From Geofilum rhodophaeum (GTDB lineage Bacteria > Bacteroidota > Bacteroidia > Bacteroidales > Marinilabiliaceae), in the NCBI RefSeq assembly GCF_002210225.1, contig NZ_MWUJ01000002.1:248001-312000 (forward strand): a stretch of 64,000 nt of DNA, in the 5' to 3' direction. Position numbers and translations under genes: made by a program. The notes under the pieces were generated by a model, which saw only the letters and a program-made list of their open reading frames with translations, searched no databases and had not been told where the DNA came from. Positions 8,762 through 18,021 of this stretch are shown here, piece by piece; within the stretch, counting starts at the first letter, position 1, and every line of letters starts with the position of its first letter.

Positions 8762-9589
8762 TTAATATACTTTTATCCAATCGATGTACATGTGTGCGCT
8801 TTCACCGTCCTTTAAGGCGGTCAGCTCACTGGGGTCGTGAATGTCGGGAAAGGCACCGCCAACGGCCAGGTTAAGGAGGACTAAGCAGGGGTCCTGGAAG
8901 TATTCGTGGCGACCGCTGAGGGGACCGATGTCGAAGGAGCGAAACGCGATGCCGTCGATGCTGACGGTAAGTGTGTTTTCGGTCCAGTCGAGCGCATAGG
9001 TGTGGTAAGCACCGTCTTGAAGACTGTAGGCAAATTCGGCCCCATAATACTCCTGACGGTGCGAAGCCATATCGGTGCCGTAATGAATGGCGGTGTTGAA
9101 ATAGGTTTCTGTAGTGCCGCTTTTAATTCCGGTACGTTCGCCCATTTCCAGGATGTCGATTTCGCCGCAGGCGGGCCAGTTTTTACCGTTGTCGCCCATC
9201 ATCCAAAAGGCAGGCCACAGGCCATTGCCTGTTTTTGGAAGCTTGATTCGGGCTTCGATGCGGCCATACTTAAAGTTGAATTTTCCACGGCTGTTGACGC
9301 GACCGGAATAGATTTGGTCGCCCTGGCGTTCGGCCGTAAGGATAAGAACCGTTTTGCCGTCGTCGACGCCCACGCTTACATTAGCCGGCCGGTAGGCTTG
9401 TAGTTCCTGGTTTACCCAACCGGGAGCATGGCTTTCTTTGGTCCATACTTCTTCGTTGAAGAACTCAAAGTTGTCGATAAAGCGCAGGTCCTCCTGCTCC
9501 TCTTGGGGAAGGGGTTTTTCCTCCTCCTTAGAGCAGGCAGGTTGGATAAAAACGCCTGCAAGCATCAGTAGTGCCAGTATTCTCCTCAT
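8762..9589 (-). CDS. GH16 endo-beta-glucanase lipoprotein (laminarinase-like)
   Basis: 275 residues, lipoprotein signal ending at Cys19. The GH16 catalytic motif ExDxxE is intact as GEIDILEMGE: Glu143 nucleophile, Asp145, Glu148 acid/base. Upstream HAPGWVNQELQAY and GRIEARIKLP, and downstream NLAVGG, are typical of GH16 laminarinases acting on beta-1,3 or mixed beta-1,3/1,4 glucans. The protein is essentially one catalytic domain with no carbohydrate-binding module. It is the first gene of the SusCD operon and lies just downstream of the hybrid regulator. A Cys followed by SKEEE suggests display on the cell surface, where it would cut the polymer for SusCD uptake. Exact glucan linkage is inference. 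Confidence 0.92.
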   Translation of the reverse strand: MRRILALLMLAGVFIQPACSKEEEKPLPQEEQEDLRFIDNFEFFNEEVWTKESHAPGWVNQELQAYRPANVSVGVDDGKTVLILTAERQGDQIYSGRVNSRGKFNFKYGRIEARIKLPKTGNGLWPAFWMMGDNGKNWPACGEIDILEMGERTGIKSGTTETYFNTAIHYGTDMASHRQEYYGAEFAYSLQDGAYHTYALDWTENTLTVSIDGIAFRSFDIGPLSGRHEYFQDPCLVLLNLAVGGAFPDIHDPSELTALKDGESAHMYIDWIKVY

Positions 9590-9607
9590 TTTTTCAGTTT
9601 GTTGGTT

Positions 9608-9631
9608 GTTAGCATCGGCAAATATGCTAAC
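9608..9631 (-). promoter_or_regulatory. Inverted repeat in the promoter region of the GH16-susCD operon
   Basis: Perfect 8-bp arms GTTAGCAT and ATGCTAAC separated by 8 bp. It lies 19-42 bp upstream of the GH16 start and, read on the minus strand, spans a -7-like element (CATATTTG, one mismatch to TAnnTTTG). It could be the site of the adjacent hybrid regulator or of a repressor. A weaker CCCGAC/GTCGGG hairpin at 9677-9702 follows the regulator gene. Confidence 0.4.
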
Positions 9632-9723
9632 TACTGTTAAAATGGGGGTTTGATGGCTGACAAAGAAGGTTTGATTCCCGACACTTTTGTGTTGGAGTCG
9701 GGGAGATGTGTGGAAGGTGAAGT

Positions 9724-12700
9724 TTAGTTGGATGACCTGTATTTGCTGGGCTGCACGCCAAAGTGCTGCTTAAACAGGGAGCTGAAGTACTTGGGATTGA
9801 CAAAGCCACAGTCGGCCGCGGCTTCGGTCACACTTTTCCCGTTTTTTAACATTTCTGCAGCCTTTTGCAGACGAATGAGGCGGATGAATTCCTGGGGACT
9901 TTCTCCGGTAAGGGATTTGAGTCTGCTGTAGAAGAGGGTGCGACTCATAGCCATTTCGCGACAGAGGCGGTCGATGGTAAAATCCGAATTGCTGAGGTTG
10001 GCAATAATCAGGTTGGTGGCCCGCTCCACAAACTGGCGGTCGTTTTCAGACAGGCCCGGGTCTGCTTCTTCTGCGGGTTCCGGTCTGCTGTCGTGTTTTG
10101 CTGCATCCTGGTCTCTGGCAACCTGGCGCAAGGCTTCCCGCATGAAAAAGGCGCGCTGCCTTTTTCGGTTTTCAATCAGCCCGTGTACCTTTAGTTGGAG
10201 GATTTCTGTGCTGAAGGGTTTGGGTATGTAATCGTCGGCCCCTTTTTTGAGGCCCGCTACGGTAGCCTCGTGGTTGGCTTTGGCGGTGAGCAGCACAAAG
10301 GGGATGCCTGAGGTTTCGGGCTTGTCCTTTACCATGCGGCAAAGCTCATCGCCCTGTATGCCCGGCATCATTACGTCCGAAAGAATCAGGTCGGGGTATT
10401 CCGTATCGAGGAAGGTCAGGGCTTCCTGAGCATTGGGGGCGTCCACCACCCGGTAGTCGTTCTCAAAGGTGAGTCGCAGATATTGCCGCAGGTTTTCGTT
10501 GTCTTCCACAATGAGCAAGAGATCTTTGTCCTTGTCTCCTTTATTTGGGGCATTCTTTTTTTGTTCCTGGGTGGCAAATGATGCATGGGCTGCTGTGCGG
10601 ACTGGTTTTTCGGTAGCGTTTATTTCAGCTGTGGTTTCGGGTTGGTCGTAGCATCTTTTCAGGGTGATGGTAAAGCAGCTGCCCTTGTTTTCTTCTGATT
10701 CCACGCTGATTTTCCCACCTAAAACTTTGACAATGCGTTGTACCTGCAGCAGACCAAAGCCGGTGCCGGCCTGTTGCGATTTTTGTGCGTTTTTGGCACG
10801 ATATACATCTTTAAATAAGTGCTTTTGCTCCTTTTGGGGGATGCCAATGCCGCTGTCACTGACTGTAATGTGTACTTTACGTCTGGAGCTCCATAAGCCC
10901 AAGGCCAGCTGGCCACCGGGTGGGGTGTATTTGCAGGCGTTCGACAGTAGGTTGTCGAGCAGCATGCTCAGCAACTGCCGGTCGCCTTGTATGCAAAGTT
11001 TTTCTTTAGGCATGCTCAGCCCAAAGCGCAGTTGCTTTTTTTCGCAATAGGGTTGAAAATGGGCCATCTCCTCAGCCAGAATGCTGTTGATTTCCAGAGG
11101 GTAGAGGGTGGTCTTTTGACGGCTAAGGTCCACCTTCTCAAATTCGAGCAACTGTGAAATGAGGCTGTGGAGTTTTTGCGTATTGTTGCGTGCCAGTTGC
11201 AGGTAGTACCGGGCTTTATCGTTGAGTCCGGTCTCCCCGTTCAGGTCTTCAAGGGGAGCCATGATGAGGGTGACCGGTGTGCGAATGTCGTGGGCCGTAT
11301 TGATGAAGAATTTGATTTTGTCTTCGTCGTGCTTTTTCTGCAAGCGGTTGCTGTTGTACCTAAAGATGAAATAGAGTACGGTGCCAGCCAGGCTTATGTA
11401 AAAGATCCAGGCCCACCAACTGTTGTACCAGGGCTCGGCAATGTTTAGCTGGAGCGTTTTTTCGGAAATTATTTCTCCGTTGCTGCGGCGCACATTACGT
11501 ACTTTTAGGAGGTAGTTGCCGGGAGCCACCCGGGTGTAGCGCAGGGTGCCGTCGGGCGAGGAGTTGTTCCAGTTTTGGTCGTATCCATCCAGTATGTGTT
11601 GGTAGCTGATGTCGCGCTGAAAGCGGTGGTTAATGGCTTCGAAGTGTACCGTGAAGGAGTTGTAGCGAAAGGGGAGACTTACCGTACCGCCTTTAAGCAT
11701 GGCATGGAGGACGGGTCGCCAGGCTGCAGCTTTTTCGGCAGCAAGGTGGTCGATGGTTAGGCGACGCAGGCGCAGGGGGGCCTCATAGCTGGTGGGGGCT
11801 ATGGCTTCAGGCATAACCAGTACGGCGCCATCGGTGCTGCCAAAAGCAAAGCGGCCGTCAGACAGGCGTGCAAAGGACGATTTGTTGTATTCCTTATCGA
11901 TGTCTCCAAGATAGTTGAGGTTCGATATTTTTTCGTTCTCCATAAGGGCCAGTCCCTTTCCCGTGCTCATCCACAGGCGACCCAGGGCGTCTTTTTGCAG
12001 ACTGTAAACATCGTCGGAAGGAAGGCCTTCCCGGGTGGTAAAGGTGCGGGTTTTACCGGTACTCAGGTCGTAATGGTTCAGGCCGCCTCCTTCGGTGCCC
12101 AGCCATACACTTTGGTCGGCGTTAAAAAGCATGGAAATGATGTAGGCGCTGGCATTTTGATGTAAAAACTCCGAAAAGGAGGCATAGCTTTTTAGGGTGT
12201 GGTGTTCCTTATTCACCAGGTAGAAACCATTAACAGTAGCGATGCCCACCTGGTTGGGACCTACAATTTCGATGGAGTGAACCCACTTTATGTCGTAAGT
12301 CTGCTTGTGTTGTCCGTCCTTATCGAGCAGCATGAGCCAGCCGTTGTGTCCACCGATCCAAATGTCGCCATCCAAATCTTGTCTGATGGAGAAAATGTAA
12401 TTGGTGGTGAGGGTGTTTTGTTGTTGGGTGAGGTGCCTGAGCAGCTGGCCGTTTTGATCCAGGAGATAGACGCCGTCGCCGTAGGTGCCTGCCCAAATAT
12501 TGCCGCTTTGGGCACGGCACAGCGTTACCACTACAGTGCCTTTTAAAATGTGTTGCCAGGTGTTGCTGCTTTCTGTGAGAATGCTTATGCCGTCGTCGGT
12601 AGCCAGCCACAAGTCCCCCTTGCTGCCTTCCTCAATGCTGTTTATATTGTTGTTGGCGACCGAATGCGTACTCCCTCTTTCGTGTTTGAGTATGCGGGTA

Positions 12701-13695
12701 GGGTAGGTCGACAGGATGGCTACGGATACACCACCCGAGTAACTGCCTATCCAGATGTTGCCCTGGTGATCGGTGGTAACGGCGTAAATACCGTTGCCGC
12801 GCAGATAAATATCTGTGCTGTCTTCGGTGCTCATCAGCAAACGGGGCTGCTTTGAGGGCAAATCAACACTGTACACTCCGCCTCCGTCTACGCCCACCAA
12901 CATGGTTTGGTCGTCGTAGGAGCTAATGGCCCGTATCGGGTTTAAAAGTCCAGCACTTTGTCCCGCCAGGGGATATAAGTCAGCGGTATCCGATTTCCAT
13001 ATCCACAGACCATTGTTGAAGGTTCCTAGCCAAAGTTCTTTTTCATCGTGGTGGTAATAAAGGGTCTGAACATCTTCCCCTTGTACTACCCAGTCAATTT
13101 TCCCTCCGGACTTGAGCTGAACCACGCCTGTGGAGGTGGCGACAAAGAGGGAGGTTGCATCGCAGGTGATATCGTTGATGTAGCGATCGGTCAGCACGGG
13201 AACGATGCTGCCGCTTTTCGTCTGCTTGTAGAGTCCCTTGCTCAGCCCCATCCACAGGCAGCCCTCCTTGTCCTGGAAGACTTTATTCAGTACAATTTCG
13301 CCTCCTATGGCTTCTCCAAGGGCAAACTGAAGCTCAAAAGCATCGTTTTCGGGGGAGAATAGAAAGATTCGGCCGGTGTGATCATAGGCCCAAAGTTTGT
13401 ACTCATCATCGTACAACAAGCGGAGTCGCCGTCCGGCCATATCGCCGTAGTGCAGGGTGCCGGGGAGACTGTATTTTTTAATGACCTGACCGTTGTAGCG
13501 GTCGATACCAAGTTTGGTGGCTACCCAAATGGCGCTGTGTTGATCTTCCACGATGGAGAATACGCGTTGACTGCTGAGGCCTTCGGAATAACCAAGATGT
13601 CTGATGTCAAACATATTGTTGGTCAATGCGGCCGTGCTGATGTTGAAGGGCAGCAAAAACATAGCTAAAAGCAGGTATCTCAACGTTTGGTCCAT
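9724..13695 (-). CDS. Hybrid two-component sensor/regulator (HTCS) controlling the PUL
   Basis: 1323 residues. Order: signal peptide; two seven-bladed beta-propellers of Reg_prop repeats (about 25-680, e.g. GNIWIGSYSGGVSVA, GRLWMSTGKGLALME); Y_Y_Y Ig-like domain (about 690-770); one transmembrane helix (WWAWIFYISLAGTVLYFIF); HisKA with phospho-acceptor in NTAHDIRTPVT; HATPase with DSGIGIPQKEQKHLF and GTGFGLLQV; receiver with LILSDVMMPG and KP; C-terminal AraC-type HTH (FTIDRLCREMAMSRTLFYS). This fusion senses oligosaccharide in the periplasm and activates the nearby PUL. All catalytic motifs seen are intact. It starts 4 bp after the MutS-like gene, so it may share its transcript. Confidence 0.95.
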   Translation of the reverse strand: MDQTLRYLLLAMFLLPFNISTAALTNNMFDIRHLGYSEGLSSQRVFSIVEDQHSAIWVATKLGIDRYNGQVIKKYSLPGTLHYGDMAGRRLRLLYDDEYKLWAYDHTGRIFLFSPENDAFELQFALGEAIGGEIVLNKVFQDKEGCLWMGLSKGLYKQTKSGSIVPVLTDRYINDITCDATSLFVATSTGVVQLKSGGKIDWVVQGEDVQTLYYHHDEKELWLGTFNNGLWIWKSDTADLYPLAGQSAGLLNPIRAISSYDDQTMLVGVDGGGVYSVDLPSKQPRLLMSTEDSTDIYLRGNGIYAVTTDHQGNIWIGSYSGGVSVAILSTYPTRILKHERGSTHSVANNNINSIEEGSKGDLWLATDDGISILTESSNTWQHILKGTVVVTLCRAQSGNIWAGTYGDGVYLLDQNGQLLRHLTQQQNTLTTNYIFSIRQDLDGDIWIGGHNGWLMLLDKDGQHKQTYDIKWVHSIEIVGPNQVGIATVNGFYLVNKEHHTLKSYASFSEFLHQNASAYIISMLFNADQSVWLGTEGGGLNHYDLSTGKTRTFTTREGLPSDDVYSLQKDALGRLWMSTGKGLALMENEKISNLNYLGDIDKEYNKSSFARLSDGRFAFGSTDGAVLVMPEAIAPTSYEAPLRLRRLTIDHLAAEKAAAWRPVLHAMLKGGTVSLPFRYNSFTVHFEAINHRFQRDISYQHILDGYDQNWNNSSPDGTLRYTRVAPGNYLLKVRNVRRSNGEIISEKTLQLNIAEPWYNSWWAWIFYISLAGTVLYFIFRYNSNRLQKKHDEDKIKFFINTAHDIRTPVTLIMAPLEDLNGETGLNDKARYYLQLARNNTQKLHSLISQLLEFEKVDLSRQKTTLYPLEINSILAEEMAHFQPYCEKKQLRFGLSMPKEKLCIQGDRQLLSMLLDNLLSNACKYTPPGGQLALGLWSSRRKVHITVSDSGIGIPQKEQKHLFKDVYRAKNAQKSQQAGTGFGLLQVQRIVKVLGGKISVESEENKGSCFTITLKRCYDQPETTAEINATEKPVRTAAHASFATQEQKKNAPNKGDKDKDLLLIVEDNENLRQYLRLTFENDYRVVDAPNAQEALTFLDTEYPDLILSDVMMPGIQGDELCRMVKDKPETSGIPFVLLTAKANHEATVAGLKKGADDYIPKPFSTEILQLKVHGLIENRKRQRAFFMREALRQVARDQDAAKHDSRPEPAEEADPGLSENDRQFVERATNLIIANLSNSDFTIDRLCREMAMSRTLFYSRLKSLTGESPQEFIRLIRLQKAAEMLKNGKSVTEAAADCGFVNPKYFSSLFKQHFGVQPSKYRSSN

Positions 13696-13699
13696 ATTG

Positions 13700-15505
13700 C
13701 TATTTCTCGGTTTTCTGAATCAGTCCCATTTTCTGCATCAGAAAGGAGGCATTCAATTTTTGGCTGACGCCGGGATGCAGGCGGTAGTCGAAAACCAGCT
13801 CGTTGTTGTCGAGGGCCACTTCGAAACAGTGGTTTTCGGCGCGACCGGGATATTGGGTGGCGAGCTCGCCGATGCCCAGGTCGTGGGTGGCAATGACCAC
13901 TACGGTTTGCAGGGCCAGGAACTTTTCGAGGAGACCGTAGGAGCCTTTGTGCTTGTCCATGCTGTTGGTGCCGCGCAGTATTTCATCGAGAATAACGAGG
14001 GTGTCGGGCTGTTTTTCTATATGGGCTACGATGCTTTGCAGGCGCTTGAGTTCGGCGTAGAAATAGCTTTCGTGCTGCGCCAGTGAGTCGCGTATGTTGA
14101 TGCTTGAGCGCAGGTCGCAGGGGTGGAAACGCAGTGAGCGGGCACAGACGGGGGCCCCGTTCATGGCCAGCAGCAGGTTAACGGCCAGGGTGCGCAAAAA
14201 GGTGCTTTTGCCGGCCATGTTGGCTCCGGTAATGGTGAGGATTTTGGGGCGGCCTTCGAAATGGAGGTCGTTGCCGACGGCATGTTGATGAGGCAGCAGG
14301 GGGTGCCTGAGGTCTTTCCCGTTGAACACAAAATCGCTGGCTTCGGGTTGGGGATAGCAAACCTGCCGGGCCTGGTTGTAGGCAAAGATGGCGTAGCTGT
14401 TGAGTGCGTCGAGCCGGGCAAGGGTGTCGAGCCATTTTGGGAGCTGCTCCCGGTGTTGCCTCTTCCAGTGTTCCAGGGCATGAACCATACGGAAGTCGAA
14501 AAGCAGCAGGGTGTTGAGCAGCAAGCCTACCATAAGGTTGCCGCGGTAGTCGAAGCGGTCGAGCAGCTTAAAAAGGCGCTGCAGGTGGCTGCTGGCGTTT
14601 TGCTCCTCTTGCTTAAAAGTGCTTTGCAGCGCTTGAAGATAGGGGGCCTTGAACGTTTGTTCTTCGACCAGGCGAATGAGGCGGGCGTATTTTTGGAGGG
14701 TTTGGGCGTTCTTGCTCAGCTGCTGGTGCAGTTTGTTGGTCTGGGTAAGGCGACTGCCAATAAGCGCCAGAGCAAAGAGAACGGGAAGGAAAAGGAAATT
14801 GCCGGGAATATGCCCCAGGGCCGTGGCCACTATCCACGCACCTATGACCAGGGGCCAGACTTGGGCCAGGCGATGGTGCACGGTGGTGGGGCTGGGGGCT
14901 TGGTTTAACCAGTGCCGCAGTCGCTCCACTTCGTTGGTTTCGGCCTTAGCCAGCAGGCCGTAGGTTCTGAAGTTTTCGAGGTAGGCAGGAAGTGCAGCCA
15001 GCTCGGCAATGGCGGTCTGGCGGCGCAGAATGTGGGTGCTGTCCCGGCTGCCGCTGACGAGTTCCCGGGCAAAGCGTTGACGGCCTTCTGCACTTACGCA
15101 GCGGTTCAGGTATTGAAAGAGGGAGCCGCGACCAAAAAGGTCGAAGTCGCCGGCCAGCTCGGGTTGCAGACTGCTGAGCTCGCTGCCCGGGTCGAGGTGG
15201 ACAAAGTCGTGCTCCAGGCAACGCAGTTCGTCGCGGTTGATTTGCAGGCGGGTCTTTAGGTCTTTTTGGCGCGCAACCAGGTACAGATCCCATATTACAC
15301 CCAAAATAAATAAGCTGAGGGTGGCTGCGGCAGCGTATAAAAATACCGGGTCCATCTTGCTTTTGATGAAGAAGAGGAGCAGGGTAATGGTGGCTACAAA
15401 AGTCAGCAGCCTGAAGGGGGCTGTCAGCCGAAACAGCGGCTGCAGCTTTTGCAGTTCCCGGGCGTAGCGTTCGCTACGCCCGGTATAGTTTTGTTTGGCG
15501 TTCAT
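13700..15505 (-). CDS. Membrane-anchored MutS-family ATPase
   Basis: 601 residues. The C-terminal ~200 residues are a MutS domain V ATPase: Walker A GANMAGKSTFLRTLAV, ordered loop NIRDSLAQHESYFYAELKRL, Walker B LVILDEILRGTNSMDKHKGS, and switch His in VVIATHDLG. The N-terminal part has no mismatch-recognition domain. It has two hydrophobic helices at about 30-85, a hydrophobic pair at about 215-250 and another near 325, separated by helical lever-like regions. Such membrane MutS-like proteins are common in Bacteroidota, but their substrate is unknown, and mismatch repair is unlikely. It is followed after 4 bp by the PUL regulator gene. Confidence 0.85.
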   Translation of the reverse strand: MNAKQNYTGRSERYARELQKLQPLFRLTAPFRLLTFVATITLLLFFIKSKMDPVFLYAAAATLSLFILGVIWDLYLVARQKDLKTRLQINRDELRCLEHDFVHLDPGSELSSLQPELAGDFDLFGRGSLFQYLNRCVSAEGRQRFARELVSGSRDSTHILRRQTAIAELAALPAYLENFRTYGLLAKAETNEVERLRHWLNQAPSPTTVHHRLAQVWPLVIGAWIVATALGHIPGNFLFLPVLFALALIGSRLTQTNKLHQQLSKNAQTLQKYARLIRLVEEQTFKAPYLQALQSTFKQEEQNASSHLQRLFKLLDRFDYRGNLMVGLLLNTLLLFDFRMVHALEHWKRQHREQLPKWLDTLARLDALNSYAIFAYNQARQVCYPQPEASDFVFNGKDLRHPLLPHQHAVGNDLHFEGRPKILTITGANMAGKSTFLRTLAVNLLLAMNGAPVCARSLRFHPCDLRSSINIRDSLAQHESYFYAELKRLQSIVAHIEKQPDTLVILDEILRGTNSMDKHKGSYGLLEKFLALQTVVVIATHDLGIGELATQYPGRAENHCFEVALDNNELVFDYRLHPGVSQKLNASFLMQKMGLIQKTEK

Positions 15506-15537
15506 GCCTCAAAGATAGGACTTTTCGTCCCAAGGCT

Positions 15538-17370
15538 TTAACGCTTTATGAGTTTTTGCGTGGAAGCTGTGCCCGTGGCGTAGAAACAACGCACCAGGTA
15601 GAGTCCGGGTTGCAGGGTGTTCAGCTCCAGGGTTTGTGTGTTGTTGTCGTTGCCCGGATGCGTCTGAACGCGCAGGCCGGTCTGGTTAATCAGCTCAATG
15701 CGGTGAATGCCCCGGGGGGCCGTAATGGTAAGTTGGTTGCCGGCGGGATTCGGGTGAAGCTGAAAGTCCGTGGCAATGGGATGGTGGAGGCCCGTAGTGC
15801 CGCCATTTCCGCCTTCGTTTTGGGCGGCGCTGATGTTGGCCACCAAAGAGCTCAAATACCGTTCAAGATGGGTGTAGCCCGATGCTTCGTCGCTTTGCGC
15901 ACCATCGGCAGAATTGTTGGGATCCAGACCCTGATCGCTTTCCCAGCTGTCGGGCATTCCGTCGTTGTCGCTGTCGGTAGCCACACTGCTGGCGCTCAGC
16001 TGCGGCCAAGGGCTCCAGTTGTCGGGCGCATCGGCCGGTTTAATGTCGTGGTGACTGTCAATAATGCCCCATTTGGGGTGATTGGTACTTTTCCAGTCGG
16101 TGGTGACTCCGTCAACCGTTACCTTTCCCAATCCGTTGTAGGGCGAAAGGCCTTTAAAGCTGGCGGTGCCTTCCCGGGTTTCTGTTACAATCCGGATATC
16201 GTAAGCGTCGCGCTGCAGCGCGGCGCCTGCATAGGCCAACACTTTTTCGTAGGCCAGCGCTGCGCTGTGTGTGGTAACAGTGCCTGTAGCAAAGGGCTGC
16301 GCGGCTTTGATGGCGGTCTTTTCGGCTGCCGTGATGGCATAGCGTGAGTGAATCTGGTTGTAAATGCCGTAGTCCCAGTTGTTGTTGGTTGCATTGTTGC
16401 AATGGTTGAGATCGCTGCCGCTGCTGGTGCTGCCATCCACCACATTGCCGCTGACGTAAAGCTGTCCCCATTGGTTGTTGATGGGATAAAAGCCATCGCC
16501 CGTTGATAAGCCGGTTTTTTTGTCATAGGCCAGTATGCGGCCCCGCTTGGCGCCTGTGGGGGTGGCCGGACCGGGTTTGTAGTAATTGTTGACCAGGTTA
16601 ATGTTCATGGCTTCGCCTCCGTAGGCGCCATTTCCGCCCCAATTGTAAACGACATTGTTTCGGAAGTCCACTTCCTCACTGGTTTGGGTGCTTTCGGCCG
16701 GACCAAAGCGGGGGGTGCGACTGTCGTGGTGGGCCATGAGGTTATGGTGAAAGCTGGCCTGGCTTCCGCCCCAAATCCCGCCGTAGCCGTGGGGTCCTTT
16801 GGAGTGGCCCGAGAGACGGAGGCTTTCCGAAATGAGACACCATTGCAGGGTGAAGTTGGTCATTCCGTAAAAGCTGGCACACTCGTCGGTGCTCCATGAG
16901 ATGGAACAATGGTCGATGATGATGTCGCGATAGTCGCGTGAGCCAAAGGCATCAGCGCCATCGGCATTGGCCAGGTTGTCGTCGCCCATGCGAAAGCGCA
17001 GGTAGCGCACAATAACATTGTTGGCGTTGATGCTGACCGGGCTGTTGGCCAGACAAATGCCATCGCCGGGGGCCGATTGTCCGGCGATGGTGACGTCGCC
17101 TTTGTTGATTTTTAGGGGACTGTTCAAATGGATGGTGCCGGCTACTTTAAACAGAATGGTTTTGGGGGAGCTCTGGTTCAGTGCCCATCGCAAGGTTCCC
17201 GCTTCGTTGATGTTGTCGTTGAGGGAGGTCACGTAGTATACGGCGCCTCCACGGCCGCCTGTTGCATAGCGTCCGTGCCCCTCGGCACCCGGAAAGGCAG
17301 GCGTCTGCGTTTGGCCGAAGGCAGCGGTGGCCAAAAGAAGGAAGCAAATGAGTAAACTTTTTAATTGCAT
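15538..17370 (-). CDS. Secreted pectate lyase family 1 protein with T9SS sorting domain
   Basis: 610 residues with signal peptide (cleavage near AAFGQ). The catalytic region (about 22-430) is a right-handed beta-helix: AFPGAEGHGRYATGGRGG, AGTLRWALNQ, ADAFGSRDYRDIIIDHCSISWSTDE and HHNLMAHHDSRTPRFG, where the Asp/His/Arg residues fit the PL1 calcium and catalytic sites. A thrombospondin-3-like calcium segment follows (DSDNDGMPDSWESDQGLDPN). The last ~80 residues (FQLHPNPAGNQLTI...GLYLVRCF...QKLIKR) are a type A T9SS C-terminal domain, so the enzyme is exported by the type IX system. Predicted to cut pectate by beta-elimination. No pectin SusCD is next to it; it stands alone 32 bp after the MutS-like gene. 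Confidence 0.9.
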   Translation of the reverse strand: MQLKSLLICFLLLATAAFGQTQTPAFPGAEGHGRYATGGRGGAVYYVTSLNDNINEAGTLRWALNQSSPKTILFKVAGTIHLNSPLKINKGDVTIAGQSAPGDGICLANSPVSINANNVIVRYLRFRMGDDNLANADGADAFGSRDYRDIIIDHCSISWSTDECASFYGMTNFTLQWCLISESLRLSGHSKGPHGYGGIWGGSQASFHHNLMAHHDSRTPRFGPAESTQTSEEVDFRNNVVYNWGGNGAYGGEAMNINLVNNYYKPGPATPTGAKRGRILAYDKKTGLSTGDGFYPINNQWGQLYVSGNVVDGSTSSGSDLNHCNNATNNNWDYGIYNQIHSRYAITAAEKTAIKAAQPFATGTVTTHSAALAYEKVLAYAGAALQRDAYDIRIVTETREGTASFKGLSPYNGLGKVTVDGVTTDWKSTNHPKWGIIDSHHDIKPADAPDNWSPWPQLSASSVATDSDNDGMPDSWESDQGLDPNNSADGAQSDEASGYTHLERYLSSLVANISAAQNEGGNGGTTGLHHPIATDFQLHPNPAGNQLTITAPRGIHRIELINQTGLRVQTHPGNDNNTQTLELNTLQPGLYLVRCFYATGTASTQKLIKR

Positions 17371-17400
17371 AAGTCTGAGATTTTTGGGTTTGTCTCAGAC

Positions 17401-17427
17401 AAAAATAGCGGACCTGAAGGGTCCGCT
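17401..17427 (-). terminator. Terminator of the PAS-domain gene
   Basis: Stem AGCGGACC / GGTCCGCT (17407-17427) with a 5-nt loop. On the minus strand it is followed by T5 (complement of 17401-17405). It ends transcription 40 bp past the PAS gene and isolates the pectate lyase gene. Confidence 0.8.
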
Positions 17428-17466
17428 TGTGTAAATATGGGTTTAAAAAAGGGGTAAAATCGGTTT

Positions 17467-17877
17467 TTATCCCTCGTAGTAGGCGAAAGTGACTTTACGG
17501 CCCTTGCCGTTGGCACCCAAAATATTGTCGAAAAAGGCTGCAGCCGCCTGAATTTGGATGCGTTCACCGCCTTTTTTCATCACCTCCCAGAAACGCACAA
17601 TTTCGTATTCGTTTTTAATGAAAAGATCGTGGGCGCTTTGCAGCTGTTTGTGGTTTTCGGGTGGAACCACCGTGGTGAAGGGTTTACCAGGCAATTCGCC
17701 GGGCTGGTAGCCGTAAATTTGGTTGTAACGGTCGTTCACATAAACGTAGTTGCCGTTTTCGTCGGTCACACAAATGCCCAATTCCTTTTCGTTGTCGATA
17801 ATCTCCTGCGCCTTGTCCGGATTGGCAGCTATGGCCTCCTTAATTTCCTTGGTCCGGAATACATTAATTCTCCCCAT
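17467..17877 (-). CDS. Stand-alone PAS-domain protein
   Basis: 136 residues, cytoplasmic, with no signal peptide. After a short helical N-terminus (residues 1-28) a single PAS fold is visible: GICVTDENGNYVYVNDRYNQIYGYQPGELPGKPF, then VPPENHKQ and a beta-rich C-terminus (GGERIQIQAAAAFFDN). There is no kinase, GGDEF or HTH part, so it must act by binding a partner or a ligand. It has its own terminator and is not obviously in an operon. Function is not assigned. It could be a small signal adaptor for one of the orphan kinases in the region, but nothing in the sequence links it to one. Confidence 0.75.
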   Translation of the reverse strand: MGRINVFRTKEIKEAIAANPDKAQEIIDNEKELGICVTDENGNYVYVNDRYNQIYGYQPGELPGKPFTTVVPPENHKQLQSAHDLFIKNEYEIVRFWEVMKKGGERIQIQAAAAFFDNILGANGKGRKVTFAYYEG

Positions 17878-18021
17878 CTGTTTATTGTTTTATAATTTAA
17901 GTACAACATTACCGGATTAGGGTATTTTTGCTTTGTTGTCTGCTAATGAAACAGTAGAGGGCCAAATTTGTTCGCTGACAAAAATGTTTTTGTTTAGGTT
18001 TTTAATGATCAGGATTAACGT

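Noticed and set aside
8745-8780. SusC start at 8780
   Set aside because: It would overlap the end of the GH16 gene by 19 bp and put 12 extra residues before a normal signal peptide; ATG 8744 is better.
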